A DNA stretch of 64,000 nt from Phalacrocorax aristotelis (lineage: Eukaryota > Chordata > Aves > Suliformes > Phalacrocoracidae): positions 88,959,963 to 89,023,962 of the forward strand of contig NC_134277.1 in the NCBI RefSeq assembly GCF_949628215.1, written 5' to 3'. The notes beneath the pieces are model-generated. The model worked only from the letters and a program-made list of their open reading frames with translations, did no database searches and was not told where the DNA came from. A program made the position numbers and the translations under genes. Shown here one piece after another: positions 12,601 through 27,600 of the stretch. Position 1 is the first letter of the stretch. Each line of letters starts with the position of its first letter.

Positions 12601-15600
12601 ACAGTTCAGTTTTCAATGGTTTAATTTATATTTGCAAAGAACTAGGACATTACTGTTTTGAGTCACCTGTTACCTTGTGCTCCATTGTTTGCATCTGCTG
12701 CATCTTCTACTACAGCATCTTCTTCATCTTCATTATCTTCCTCCTCTTCATCTACTTGTTCTTCTTGAATTTCAGGGTTCTCTCCCACAACTACATTCTC
12801 AGCAGGTGGGTTAGCAGGTTGATCAAGCACAGCATTTTCAACACCTCCATTTACAACAGCCTGAGCCTGCAAAAACAGGATTTATTATTCAGTTAAATTG
12901 ATCAACTCTCTCCATACTTTTATCCCGTACATAGAAAAAACAAATTGTCTTAAAAAACCGTTAAATGTATTTTTTCAGACAAGCATTAAATCTGGGACCA
13001 CTAAACCGTTTAAAAGAGGAACAGAAACATTCAGACTTCTTCACAGAATAGGTGAGGTTAGAAAGGGCCTCTAGAAATCGTCTAGTCAACCCATCTACTC
13101 AAAGCAGGGTCAGCTACATCAGGCTGCTCAGTGCTGTTTCCAGTTGGCTTTTGAATAATGAGATGGAGAGTTCACAACCTCTCTGATCAACTACTAGAAC
13201 AGGTTTATCACACTTACAGGTAAAACAAACAAAACCACAAAAAAAACCCCAACCACCTCCCCACCACCCAACCCCCCCCATCTGTTTGGTGTGTTTTTTG
13301 TTTGTTTGTTTGTTTTTGGTCTCACCAGTGCTTAATAGAGGGGAACTCTTGATCTTATGAAAGCTATCATTATATTAGAAAGACAATAATTCAAGGACAA
13401 CCCAAGTCAGTCATCAAGCTGAGGACCTCTATCTCTGTCTTTAAAAACCTGACATTTATTACAAAAGAAAACAAAATTTTAATTATTTCTCCCCTATGCA
13501 TGTATTGCTTATATCATCTCCTCTCCTGCTGAAGAGGCTCCTGTAAGCACTAAAGGGGTGCATGTGTGTGTGCTGGGGGACTGGGGGATGGCAGAGAAGG
13601 TCCAGCCTCAAAGGTTTCAACAAACCTCCTCCGCATGCTTTGAGAACAGTAAGTTGTTACCTCATGAACTACTGACATACCTATGAAAGAAAACAAAAGC
13701 AAGCTGCATCTTCATTGACTATGGGTGACAATTCAGCTTTACATGCGCAAAACTATCTTAAAAAAAGCGTAGAGATACAGACAGAAGAATCTAAACAATG
13801 TTAAAGTTACGTTACAAAAATCATACTATAACAAATCCATTAACACTCCATTTTACAGAACTTCAAAAACATAACAATGTCACTGAGTTTATAAAGGAAC
13901 ACGTTCAACTTCTGCTAACATACAAATAAAGATACCCTGAAGTAAAACATTACTGTTGTATTCTGATAATTATTTATCCACAAAAACACATTTTCTAAAT
14001 TTGTCATGAACTACTGAGCAGTCAGGTTTTACCTCATTTTGTTGACCAACCCCATTGAGTGGCTGTTGCTGATTCTGTTCCAACCACTGTGGTGCTCCTC
14101 CGTGGACAATCTGTTCACGTAACCAAACAAGGCTGATAAATGCACAGAGAGTGCATGTTACCACAAAACAGCCCTGCAAACAGTCAGCCAGTAAGTTCTC
14201 CCTGTTAAAGAACGAAAGAAAAAAAACCCACATGAATGACAAAGATATTTTGCTAATAAGACTAAACTTAGTCTTTGTTAACTACTACAAACAGATTCTC
14301 CTAGTCCAAATCAACAAATAAACTGGTATTTGTGCAAAAAGCTGGATTTATTTATGTGTCTAGGTGAAGACAGTATCTAGACATAGTTTCTATTTAATTT
14401 TAAAAAAATCTGCTCAAAGGTTTCTTTTAGAAAGGCTGTATGTACCTGTGTACAAATAGTTTTAAGTGCCAAGATAAATGCAGATTTGGAAAGGTTTTAT
14501 TTCCCTCTGGTTTGACTTGTGATTTTAATACTGTTTAAACATAAATATTCCTGCAAAACAGGATCCAACTCATTAAGAAGAAAAGCTTCAAGAGTAGTTC
14601 AGGAAAAAAAATCTTCAAGAATAGCTAAGGAAACATAATAGTTGCTAAGTAAATGATTTGCTACAGTAAAAGGTCTGTTTAAATGGCTACATGCATAATA
14701 TCCAGTCCATGGAAACATTTTTTCTGCTGAGCTATGCTAACCAAAATAATGGAACTGCAGGATTTGCCTTCCACTGCTCTACATTTCAGGTAGTCTTTTA
14801 CCCCAGATACGACCTCTATACTTAAAAAAATCCTAATCCAACTACAGTATGTTATTTAAGACAAGAAATACGCCACCACAGTACTCTGCCACCCCCAAAG
14901 TAGTATCAGTCTGGCTCTCCATGCAGCCACAGAAACACTTGTGCCTGCACAGCACAGTGAATACCACAGGGACAGGAAGTCCAAAATAAAAAGAAGACAC
15001 AAGATGCTACTGAAATTGACTCTACCAGAGAAATGCATGTCAAAGCACAGCTTCACATGCCATTAAAATCTAACACATACTTGAGTCCTTTGTTTTCTCC
15101 CTAGACTGTGAAGGACACAAGAAGAGGTGCTCTAGGTTCAGCTGTTTCAGATTCTTCTCAGAAAAATAAAAATAAAATCTACACTTACTGGGAGATAAGA
15201 GGAAAAATACTGTTATTAATCTCAAGTGAGCATCTCCTTCCATTAATAAAAATTAAACATTAACATGACCTGATGTCTCAAATCTAACAGCCCAACTGAG
15301 ATGACTTAGCTGAACTGCACACGGCGTTCATTCAAAATTTGCTTGTCTTGCAACTGATTCTACTCAAACTGAGTTTCAGTTCCTCAGGTTCAATATAGTG
15401 AAAAAAGTAAGAACCAGCATGAAACTGCTGCATTGGTACTTACTGATTCTTTAAGTAATATTGATTTAAAAAAGACAAAGATAGGCAATATTCAATAGCA
15501 TATGGACAGCAAGAAAGCAAGACAATAAAAAAAGAAATCCCTATCACATAAGAGACTCAGGATGGATAAAAATCAAAATATAAAAACGTAACAAAGCAAA

Positions 15601-18600
15601 CAGAATGTAATGTTAATATTAACTACCAATATTTATTAATATTCTACTACGTGGCATCTGATTTAAACTGTAGGAAATTCATTTCTTAATTTAAGTGTAA
15701 TTTTTCAGTGTAAATTTTCTTGACATCAAATACAAATCTTCATTAACCAGGGCCTGTTTTGTAAAGTCACTTTTTAATCTCCAAGGATCCTGAATAACAG
15801 AACTTCGAAGTGAAATGATTTCTACTCTAATACTGTTGGCCATATATCTTGTTACGTAAAGGGTAATGGGAAACTGCTTGTATAAAATGATGGAATATAA
15901 CAAACATAACCTGAAGAAAGGGACACTAAGTTCCAAAGCAAACATTTTCACAGTAATCTGACTGGAAAAGTTATTTTATCAAACTGTTTTAAGTACTTAC
16001 GTTGACAGAATATCTAATGGCAGCGTCAGTAGCGAGCTCACAGAGCCAGTAAACAAGCACTTGTAGATACGACCTGCATGAAGCAACAGAAGCATGGTAT
16101 AAATTAGATTCTGGTTATAGCCTCACTTGGAAAGGACCATAGGTACCCCTCTTTTCACCTGTTCTAACTAAATTTATGACAAGAAAAAAATCTCAAACTT
16201 CAGTGAACTGACGTAACTCAAGACCATATACAACCATGGGGAACAATAGTAGTTCTGCCTATTATCTAGCTACATGGTGGGGGGTCTTCAAAGGGGTAGG
16301 ATACTGCTGTGAACTCTGCCAGGCTGAAAAGGTCGAAGAACACAAGACTTGTAACTCCTGATTATACTACACCGGTAGGAAAACAGTAACAAAACTCATT
16401 GTGAGATTTTGTGGAGTAAGAAGGGGATTTTATTACTCAAATCTCTAAGCAAGCTATTTTTCCTCACATATTTCACTTGCTGACTCTCATACAAGCACTA
16501 AGACATGTACGCGCAAGTGGTCTGGACAGGATCACTTGTGGGCAACGCTGAAGACAAAGGACACCAGCTACTAAATCCTCATTTTATCTCTTGCATTCTT
16601 CTTGATTGGTATTTATGAACCAATTTTAAACTTGCCTTTCGTACTCTTCATGAGTAGACACCATTTGGGATCTTTGCCTCATTGTTTTGTTTAATCCCTC
16701 TTGAGCCTCAGGCAGAAATTCAGTTCTCCTATTTTCCTTATCTGTGTATCTTGTAACTCCAGTTCTGTTGTTCATCTTCTTGTCACCTTATCTTTAGTCT
16801 GTTTGTTTTCCCTCTTGATTTGGATTGAAATCACATATACAGTGCACTCTGGCAAATAGCAAATATTCCTTTTAGCCCTTCTTCCACTGGTTCTTCTGGT
16901 GCTCACATACACAATTCTATTCATACTTTAGTTATGCCAATTTAAGTAGTTCTATTACACACCTCTACAATTTTAGCCACTATACAATTACATGAAACTA
17001 TAGCTATATTGGTTTGGGTTTTTTTTGTTCTTTGTTTTAATGGCAACAGAATCACTCAAGAAAAATATAATCATGTGCCATATTGGTGTGGGAGCAGAGA
17101 TTTCTAAAATTTGAGATAAAGGAGGTACTTCAGAGAATCCAACTCCCACTCCAGCGTTTCCTGCTGCCTTAGTGTACGCATTAACTTTACTCCGTGGGTA
17201 CATCTCTCTCACCCCACGTACTGTAGAGGTAGCTTGGGTATTTCACTCTAGAAACCATGCAGCTAAATACAATTATTGCAGAGAATAAGGCCACTTTAGA
17301 GTAAACTGGCCTGAACAGATTATAGCAAATTATATAACTACTTTTTTTCATCCACTAAGGTAAGTACGCTTTGTGCTAACAGAATAGCGACAGCATATCA
17401 GAGGCTGCTGGCATTAGGCTGAGGGTACGCACAGAAAGATAAATTTCTTTTACTCAACCATATAAGATGGGTATGCAATAAAGAAGTGAAATTGCCAAAA
17501 AGGAACATAGAATTTATCCCACAATGCGATAACTGCATGACTAGCACGTTAATCTGGAAGTGAGATTTGTTCAACCATACCTGTCCTTTGGTATGTTTGA
17601 CATTTTTATGTTGCACCTTTTTCTTCCAGATATAAAATAATGAGAAGAATATTTCCTTGTGAAGTCAGCCACACATAATTATGTAAGCCATGACAGAAAT
17701 GGGGAAGGTAAAAAGATTACATTAAAAAGTTTTAAAATATTACAGAAAATTAAAGATTACAGTAAAGGCATTTAATGTAAGATGACAAGACCAATACAAA
17801 AATCACATCCACAAGACAGATCCTAACAAATTTCAAAAATAAATAGATTTTTCAAGGTTTGTCAGACTGAATAGCTGTATCATGTTGGGTATCTTTCCTG
17901 TGGAGATATGTTACCCTTCACACTACATTAGTTCTTGAAGGAATCCATTAACAGGGGTACATGTGCAATGTTAGAAACAGAAATTAAGACAAAGTTTAAA
18001 AAAGGTCACTTGTAAATCAAAATCATAGGTCAGTTATGCTGGCTTAGTATATGAGTGTTAAAAACAAAGACATTTGTAAAAAAACCACAAGCCACCCCAA
18101 ACTATATAGCTAAGTAGGTGGTGACTTCTGGTAACATTTCAGTATTACTGAAGAGCCAATATCAGGTCTTCAGACAGTTATGAAACATAACGACCTTAAT
18201 TAATCTATTAAATTTGATTTTGCTGTCCTTTAGAAGTTTTAGTAAGAGAAGTAAACACATTTGCACTTTGAAAGACAATGGCAGAAAACCAAGATTAGTC
18301 TGAAAACCAAAGGAAGAAATCTGAAATATTTTTTACTGTCAATGTAAATCTTGTTTACTCCATGCCCAGAAAAGCTCCTTTTCCTGCACAGGAAGGACAG
18401 GCTGCAGAAACAGGATCATACTTTTATGGCTGATGCCACTATTGTGGTATTTTCAAACTAAGCCAGTGCCAGCTACGAATAAAAGCACAGAACATATTGA
18501 CAAACTGTCTAGGGAGATGCATTTACTGGCTCCCCACTCTTTTATTCAAGGGGTATATTACTTTTTGTAAAGATGCACTTGCGATCATTTCCTTGATTGA

Positions 18601-21600
18601 ACACTATATCCCTTTTGCCTTTTTCCATCTTCTCCGTACTTTTACCTTGTTGAAACATCAATAGTTCTCCTTCTATTTGTATTTGAAAAGTGAATTTCAA
18701 ACCGGATACTACAGTAAATGAAGTGTGTGCTCTCTTTTTCTGCTCAATTCCTTTAGTAAAACTCTACTACTGTAACTAGTAATCAATTTATGTATGACTA
18801 TATAGGAATTTCACCTTTCATACTAAAAAAAAAATTCCACTTTCACTTATAGATGGTTAGAAAAACCAGGACCATTCTTCTAATCTAATATTAATATATG
18901 GCAGCAAATAAAAACTTCCATGTAGAAGATAATCGAAGAGAGGCATTTTACTGGAATAAGACATTTAAAAGCCCTTTTATGGATTTTCTCCTCTTAACAC
19001 TTTCTTGCATTGCACTACTGGCTTAAGCACCAAATAGTTAGAACTTCTGAGTGAAAATAAGTGAAATAATGTCTCTGAATTTATGATTTATTTTATTTAA
19101 ATAAACCAACAATGGTCTCATAAAACTCTGTTGCAAGAAGTGGCATATTTTCCTGCTTTCCTGCCTATAAAAGTATTACAGTACAAAAAATTGATACTTA
19201 CATGCAGTAAGAGGTACTACTCCCAACCATGCAAAGGCCACAAGTGTATAATGAAACCAGTATCGTATTGCTGTGCCAATACTTGTAACCAGTCCAGCAA
19301 AGATGTCTTGGATTGGAAGCCGTGAAGGCATATCTGGGGAATAAACTGTGTAGAAAAGGCACTTATGAAACAGTTCTTCCTTTAAATAAGCATTTATGTA
19401 AAAGGCCTGCCAACTACAAAACACTTGTATTTGACAAAAGCTTACTCGAAGAATAAGCATATTTTGTAGATTCCCAAGAGACAACTCAAAGCAAATAAAA
19501 AAAGCCTTCATATCACATATTTGTTACATTGTATACTGAGTAGAATGGGAAAATTAATAAACTCCCTGCTAGCTTTTGACTTAGAGTTTTCTTAATAGCT
19601 TTATTTATCAACTGTAAACCCTGATTATCTCAAAATAAGCTCAAGCCTGCAAGAAAAAGAAGATTCTAAATTCAGCAGCCATCCCACTCAGCACTACCTC
19701 AAAGATATCCCTGTTACGTATAAACAAAGTTCAAGGAACGAGCACAAGGAACAATAACAAGTAGCATTTTTGTATACTGTCGATTTTTTGTGCTAGATAA
19801 TTTAGATTCCACTTACTATCCAACAGCATAAGAAAGAGATCAACAAAATGGAAGTACCACCCAGACAGGAAAACTGAAGGGAACTGATTAAGTATCTACT
19901 GACAGTGAAATTTACACAGAACGACTTTTATATTCAACAGATATCTATTCCATACCATGCAAGATTTTTTCTAAGTTGCATTATGTTCTGTATTAGGACC
20001 AAATCTCTCAGCCTGTATAGGCATTTTCATAACAGTAAACTTTCTTGACTTTTTAAATTCAACACCTATATATTGCATAAACCCATCCCTACTCAAAAGC
20101 CAAGAAAAATGGTGACAGGGCTTATTCTTTTGCAAACAGTTAAAAAACACCTCTCTCTAACAAGTTCATTACATTTAGTTAGCTTCTACAGACTTATATG
20201 CATGCTAAGAAGTGGTAATGCCCAGTATCAATGACAAGATTTGATTAATGAAGATAAACTATAGTTCGGAGTTGCACAAAGACATTGCGGCCTGGATGTT
20301 TAACAGCTATGTTGGAAACAGCTAAGCTTGAAGATAACACATTTAATTAATGGACTATTTTTAAAAATATCATACTTTTAACTACATAAGGGAACTAAAT
20401 TTTTTAACAACTACTAGAGAAAAGTTCTCCTTCCCTCTAATGCACAATCCTTTGACTTGAAAGTCTGAGAAACATGGCTTCATGCAATCTGCCTGCATCC
20501 CACCTTTTCTCTAATGAAGATCCCTACTACCTTTACCTACATTCCTAATCATCTTTTCACTCCTCTCAGAGCGGAAGCCTCTACAGGAAAACACCCCTCT
20601 TCTCTCCAGGGATATTCCCCTAAGTTTCTGTATTGTGAAGAGAACTGCAGAATGTAGAAAAGCAGTATCAACACACAGGAAGTAGCCAACGAATGTAGAG
20701 AGTTTGGTGTATTTCAACAACATGTGGACTATATTTGACACAAAGTAACAACAAAACAGTAATCATAAGACAAGTAGCAACTGCTTTTAAATTTCAAAGG
20801 TTCTTAGTTGTCAGGTATCTGGCAAGGAACTGGAATTTGTTAAATAAAAGGACTAAAAACTACACTACGCTAGGGAAGTGTAGCTGTGAGAACAGAGAGC
20901 AGTACACGAAGCAGGACAAACATTTTCACGCTCTCTACCAATTTATGATTTTCCTATTACAGAAGCACATTTAGTATACAATTTGGTAGTACCATAGAAA
21001 ATGCCACTTGAAGACTTAGTAACAATCTCTCAGCTCACACTGAACAAACATTCTGGAAAATTATCAGAGGAGACAAGTAGACCTTTGTTAAGGGTTCTAC
21101 AAGAACACCTACGTAGAGTGTATTTGCTAGGCATTTATGGTATCACTCAGACGAAACTGAACTCAGCAGATACTCTGAGGCTTTTATTTTGTTTTCAGAA
21201 AAGTATATTTTGATCAACACTTTGGAACTGCAAAAGAGGCTACAAGGAAAACATTAACTATGCATTAATGATTCATTTCTTAGGGTAAGTTGGGAGGGTT
21301 TAAAGTTTTATTTTTTAAAAAAATGCATCTTTCAGAAATTACTGAATACTCACATGGGATTGTAAAAAAGGATGCCTATCCTAACTCAGTAAAGGTGAAG
21401 TGGTTGTAAGTGTTAGCACCTCTGCAAACTCATTTTTCTAAAGGCTTTAGGGTTACAAGTGAGCATACAAATAAATGCACAATGTAGCTACTACTCAGTG
21501 CCACACCTCAACATATACAAAGCTTCTACCCCTATAAGCTTTATACCATGATGATAAAATAAAGCCCTTCTATGTCCTACAACATTTGGGTAGGTGAAAT

Positions 21601-24600
21601 GCAAAAATTCCTAGCATGAAAGGAGCCCCTTCTGTGCAAGCACACTGCAGCACTGAAGCTTGCTGCCAGTGATTTTCATGGCTAATCCCCCTACTTGTGT
21701 CTGTCATCTACCACCATTTTCTCTCTACATTCCACCCTCATTCATCCACTCACCACTACCTCTGTGAGGCCTGAGACTTTGACCCCTGCCACCACTGTAT
21801 ATATCCTCTTCATTCCCTTTCACACACTTGCCCTCTTTATCCTTCCTCCATCCCTTAATTCCCATACCAGTCATCTTTCATAAATCAGTTTGATAAACCA
21901 ATTTCCTGCCTCATTTACCACAGGTCCTCCACATAAAAATCACTCTACTAAAGGCCAATTAAAGTGACAGTTTTTTCTATTACCGCATGAAATTCAAACA
22001 GACTTTGGCTGAGTATAACTGAGCTTTCATAACTTTAGTTTAACTTCTTTGAGCTGTCCAGGCCATGTTTGGCTGGTTGTTTTCTGGGGGTGGGTTTTTG
22101 TTCTACACACGCCACCCTCCCCCGTAAGCCTAACTTTTTCAGGAACACAAATATTAATTTTGCTTCCCCAAAACAGACAGCTCAGGACAAAAATCTGCTA
22201 TTAGGCTGCCACAAGTAAGGTAAGTAAAACACAAGGCTGTCTTTAGAAGTTTTCCTTCTCCTACAAAAAACAAGCAAGAAAGCAGATGATGATTAGTAGT
22301 TTTCAGGGAAACTGTTTGTCAATAGGTTTCAGCTGACAAAACAATCCAGAGCAGGAAAGTGGGAAAAAAATTCCCAATGGTCTAGCTTACCAATGTGATA
22401 TATTAAGTTTGTTACAGGAAGCTTTCTCATCATTTCCATCTCCTCAGAGGCTATTTAGTACAAACATCACACAACTATACCCTGACAAACACAGCAGGGA
22501 CAATCTGCTGAACCTGAATGCTATATTCCCACCAAACTTACAAAGAAAAAAACCTCACACTTCCAATTTAACTTCTCTTTCCCAATCTTTTCAAAGTACA
22601 AAAGCTTAATCCAAATGAAAACTATACTGCCCACACAATTTCCCTTGCAAGGAGATATGAGAGATACTTAGTCATGACATGGGCAGTACAGAAAGGAGCT
22701 CTCATCAGAGCACTATCTGAATAACAGGGGCTTTTTGAATACCTGTGTGTTCTGTAATGATAATGTAATATGTAATGATAATTATAAATATTAGCAAACC
22801 TGGATAGTTTCAGACTTCACTTTTGTTGCTTGTGTTAAAAAAAAGAAAAAAGAAGAAAAAAGCAGCCACCACATCAGGAGCACTGGCACTCTCTGTAGTT
22901 ATAAATGCCAGCTGCACAGCAGAAAAACCCAACCAATACAGAGAACACCAGGCTCTTCCTAACGCTGAAATTCTCTTGCTCCTCTTTCCTGTCCCACACC
23001 AGCATCAGAATTCCTGTACAAACCCACCTCCACAACAAGTCATCAGCAGCGTGTAACTGATCCCAATACAATGGTCCAAGACTCTTCCTGTCTCCCGAGG
23101 GGCTACTCCCAATGAATGAGAACAGGTTGTGCAGGTTTAAAAATGTTTGCTTCCCCCATTTATGGCTAGTTGATGGATGCTTTCTGAAGCATGCAAACAT
23201 TTGCAGAGAAGTCAAATATACGATCATTATAAGCTAGTATAAAATACAATGGAACGTTATCCACACTTTTCATGTTACTAGCCAGTAGCATTTTGAAAAT
23301 GCCAATCTTCCCCCCAGAAGGAAATAAAGATACTAAATGTATTTTACCAGTTTATGTTATACCTACAGATTTCATGCCTCCCACGAATCCCTTTCTATGG
23401 GTGCATCCTCTTACTTTTCACTGAGGGAAGCAGAGGTGCAGAAAGACACTAGAAAAGCAACACCCTTCTGACACATGCTGTATCAAAACACCCCACCACT
23501 ATTCATTATGAAGGCTCAAAACTTTTTAATAGTCTTATTTTTCTCCACGGCTTTCACAATGCAATTGGATCCTATTCCACTTCTCACTCCCTATCCAAGT
23601 CAGCCTATTTATTTGCCCATAACCTAAACAGGTGCATGCCTAGTTGAAGAAAGCAAAACATCTTTCTTAGGTTAGGTAAAACTGTCACTTAGACTACTTC
23701 ACAGAATCTCCACACTTGCAGTCCTCTACGGGTAGAAAATCTACCAGTAGATTTTCTGTTTACTATTACACTTGCAAGCCATTTATATGCCACTTCAGTC
23801 ATCCTTGCGAACTGATCATGAAATTGACTGTATAATTCGTAAGTAAAAACCTTGTGTTTTGTAGCTCACAGGTTAAAGCACTGGCTTGGTAAAGCCGGGG
23901 TTGTGAGTTATTCTTTAGGTTGGACCAGATGATCTTCAAAAGACCCTTCCGACCTAAACCATTCTATGTTTCTGTGTTTCACACTCTTGAGACATACGCA
24001 GACTTTGCTCCAGACCGCTAAGGGAAAAGGCAAAAACCACCACTCCTTCCCATGCAAGCAATGGGTCTAAAAAAATCATATCAAGTGACATTCATATATA
24101 TCTCAACTGCATGTTTACTCCACACCCTGGAGCTGGCTGCAGATGTGTTGGATTCCGTGCTAGCATGTAGCATTTTGTTTCAGAAATTTATGTTTTTCCT
24201 AACTAGGCTTTCTAGAAATGCTGAAGCTATGGACTACTGTGTTAAAGTTTGTCAAAATGAACAGGTAAGAAAATTAGCCCATTATATCCTTCAATAAAAT
24301 CTTAATTACTTTGAGTGGCAAGCCCAACAAAATGGGTCACTCATTTTAGTATAATTACATAGCTTCCTACAGGTAATTTTGTACAAAATTAAAGATCCAG
24401 AAGTTTGGAACTTAATTTTTAAGTGTTACTACAAACAACATGCAATTACTAAGCCATCATTTTTGCATAAGTTACTTGAAAATATGAATATATAATTTAA
24501 AACTTTACAATTATGTCACAGTGATACTCATCTTTCTTTGCCTTAAAATCTATGAACCATGAACTCTTTCACATTAAGCTAGATATGCTAGTCACATCCG

Positions 24601-27600
24601 GAAGGTTTTAAGACCATCAAAAAAGTATAAAGGCTTACAGATTATGTAAAAAATCCCACACCTAAGTATTTAATATGGAGAATCTCAGTGTGCTATAGGA
24701 TAGCTTAGGAGCTCAATCATCCAAATGACTTACATGAACAAATAGTTCCTGATCCAACAAACTTTCATATTAAGTTACATGTGAACAAAGGTGGCAAACA
24801 ACACTAAAGAGGAAGAACAGTAACAAACCAGGATTACAACAACAGTGAGTTCCAAGTGTATGCACGCCTTGATTTAGCAACTTTAGATGCATAAATCAAA
24901 AGCTTATTACAGATCATAATAATTTATAAATTGAAGAACATCCCACCCACATGGCTTTCTCACGTTTTACAATCTTTGTTTTAATTAAGCTTGTGACATC
25001 ATATCGACCACTTACAAATAATGCAGCTGCTTAGGAAGCAGAAGGCTCAAACCATCCCCATCTCCAGCCAAAGATCAGGTTAGTCTACTTCCATATTTGT
25101 GTATTTATGTTAACATTACCTTCTACAGAGAAGAGGAGCTTTGAAGACTATCTTCTCATGGAAAATACAGCCTCACCTTCCTTTATGGGTCAGTGCTTGT
25201 GAATGTTTAGTGTGACATCAAGAAAAGTGCATCCTAGCACATAACAAAGGAAAGTGCATGTGTGGGGAGGGAAAGAATACAGAGTTGCCACTCTTTAAAA
25301 AGTCAGAAAGAAGATGTGCATGTTAAAAATGAAGAAGCACCTTGACATAATTCAAAAAAAGCCCAAAGCTTTTTTTAATGGCTGTATTAATTCAAACTTG
25401 AACTGCAGGAAAGGAATGAATTTTAAAACATATAAAATTTAGCTTCAAAGTGTGCATTTGGAAATTGAGTCATTTGCCTACATGACTAAACATTTTTAGA
25501 GAACGTTGCTAGTATTCGAAAGAAAAATCAGTTCCTTTGTACTCCTGTCAAGATGCAAGTTGAACCTTCTGCTCTTTCCTTCCTTCCTTACAAACAGTAA
25601 CTATCCTAGTAGTTCAGGTGCTCAATGCTCAAGAAGGCACAAGATGTTACAGAATTTAAAGAGAGTGAAGGACTTAAAGAATATATACACTAGGAATATT
25701 TTTATGAATGCTCCATACACAAAGTTATACTAGCAAAGGAGCATTTTTGACAGAATGACAGCAACAGCCTTAACAAGCAAACCAAGCTAAACTAAAAGAG
25801 GAGTTGCTGGTATTGCTGCTCTATTATTCTCAACTTAGTGCCCCTCCATTGACACACAGATACTAATTATGTACATACCACATCCCATGGTGAATTAACT
25901 TATCTGAAAGCGCTTTAAACCTGCCATGGTTATAGGCCAGATCCAACTTCTCTTTGGATGACTGGCATATACATCGATCCCGTTCTCTGCCTTATCATTC
26001 TCTCTCCAGCACCTGTGACTCTTTCCCAGCTCCCACAAACAGATCCAGCTTCCAGACTGGACATCCAAATTATCTTCCAAATAAAGAGGGGTAAGAGAAG
26101 CAAGGGAAACCATAACTGCATGAGTGTTGGGTGCAAGGGGAACAATGAAACAAGAGACACCGCTGGAGGAATCTGTGCTAGGTACCCAACATATGCTACC
26201 ACTGAGTGCAACCTGGTAGAAAAAAAAAACCAAAACAAAACACACTGTGCAATGTGGAAAGCCAAGAAGAGAACATCAGCAGCTGACGGTGCTCAGTCTG
26301 GGGAGTGGCCAGTGTGTGGCAGGAAGATAAGCAGACATTTGCTGGAGGCTGCATGTGGAGGAAGTACTCTATTACACGGGGAAGAAAGAGGCTCACTTAT
26401 TACCAATTTCAAGGCCCTTACGAGAAGTGGTAACTTGTCAAGCCATAGTAATTTAATTATGTTTCCTCACATGTCTGTAATCTGGAACTACATTACAAAC
26501 TGTGCTGGTAACACCTATGTCAGTCAAGGATTAAACTTCTGCAGGGACACCTCTGTTGATAAGGGCAGTGAATAAGCTTTCTACTATCAATAGTAACACA
26601 CACATAAAGTACATTTAATTTAGAACTTCTCATCCTCTTTTTTTTCTATATCTTAAGGAAAACACTATACCTTTTTGTCTTTGTGTTCCATATAAAACTA
26701 GACAGTTCTTAACAACTAGTAGCAGAATACAATTTTGAGACTGGCTAATTTGCTTGTAGGGAGCTCCAGAACTGGGGATCACTCTTAATTTGCAAAGCTT
26801 CCTAACAGAAGCAATACAACACCTTTATAAAAAGTTTAACAAATAAAACCTGCAAGCAGATGACATCTCCCTTACTTTTTTTTTATACAGGTCTCTTATT
26901 TAAAAAGAATACCCTTAAAGCATTGCTGTGATCAACAAAATACGCTGTTCTCCTCACAGTGGTAAGACAGTTAATATTGTTTTTAAAATGATCAGCAGTG
27001 AAATGTACAGTCTAATGTGTTTAAATAATTGTTGGCAGAAACAGAATTTTCTGATGTTCAATATATAGAAGGAAGGCGGATTACAGGATTTTTGGAACAG
27101 AAAATACATACACTAAACCATCTGGCTCCATAGCCTCAGTTTTCTCTACCAATGTAGAAAACTAGTAAAGTACACTATCATGCCGCACACCTAAAACATT
27201 CAAACCTCATCATCTTTGCCAACAAAAGACAGCATCTACAGTGCAGATACCCATCAATTTAAAAAAATTTAAGTTACATATCTACACCATGAAGAACCAA
27301 GTTCAGCATTTGTAAAGAATAAACCAGCACAAATAAATTTAATGAGAAAAATATGTAGCATAAGAACCACTTCACCTGTTCAACAGTCAATAAATTGACA
27401 ATACTAAATGAGCCTAGCCTGCCACCAAGCCAAAGGACCTCACTTATTTCTACTACTACTGTCGGTTCAAATGTAATTAAGAATCCTCTGGGAACTACAG
27501 AAAAATACAGTCATTCTTTATCACAAGTTGCCTAACTTCTTTAGCTGAATCTAACATAAAAGGGCATGTACTAGTGGGTAGTTACCGTATCTTGGCTGAA

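Larger units (their letters stand above)
12867..14032 (-). other. MARCHF6: MARCHF6 intron 6
   Basis: Holds a CR1 3' fragment (13041-13226) followed by low-complexity sequence. The low-complexity part is A/C-rich from 13227 to about 13285 and then has a TTTG/GTTT repeat to about 13317. Intron 7, on the other side of exon 7, is 291 bp and plain. Confidence 0.8.

Noticed and set aside
12570-12896. 108-codon plus-strand open frame opposite MARCHF6 exon 7
   Set aside because: It is the antisense shadow of the acidic Asp/Glu repeat; its Phe/Ile/Leu-rich translation reflects the complement of GAA/GAT codons.
23852-23930. Functional tRNA gene
   Set aside because: The acceptor stem is missing, the B-box is degenerate and the sequence runs straight into a CR1 tail, so it is a SINE head rather than a tRNA gene.
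25958-26575. 205-codon open frame on the plus strand in MARCHF6 intron 3
   Set aside because: No recognisable domain, no promoter or splice context, and biased composition. Overlapping open frames exist on the other strand. Conservation or RNA-seq would be needed to revive it.
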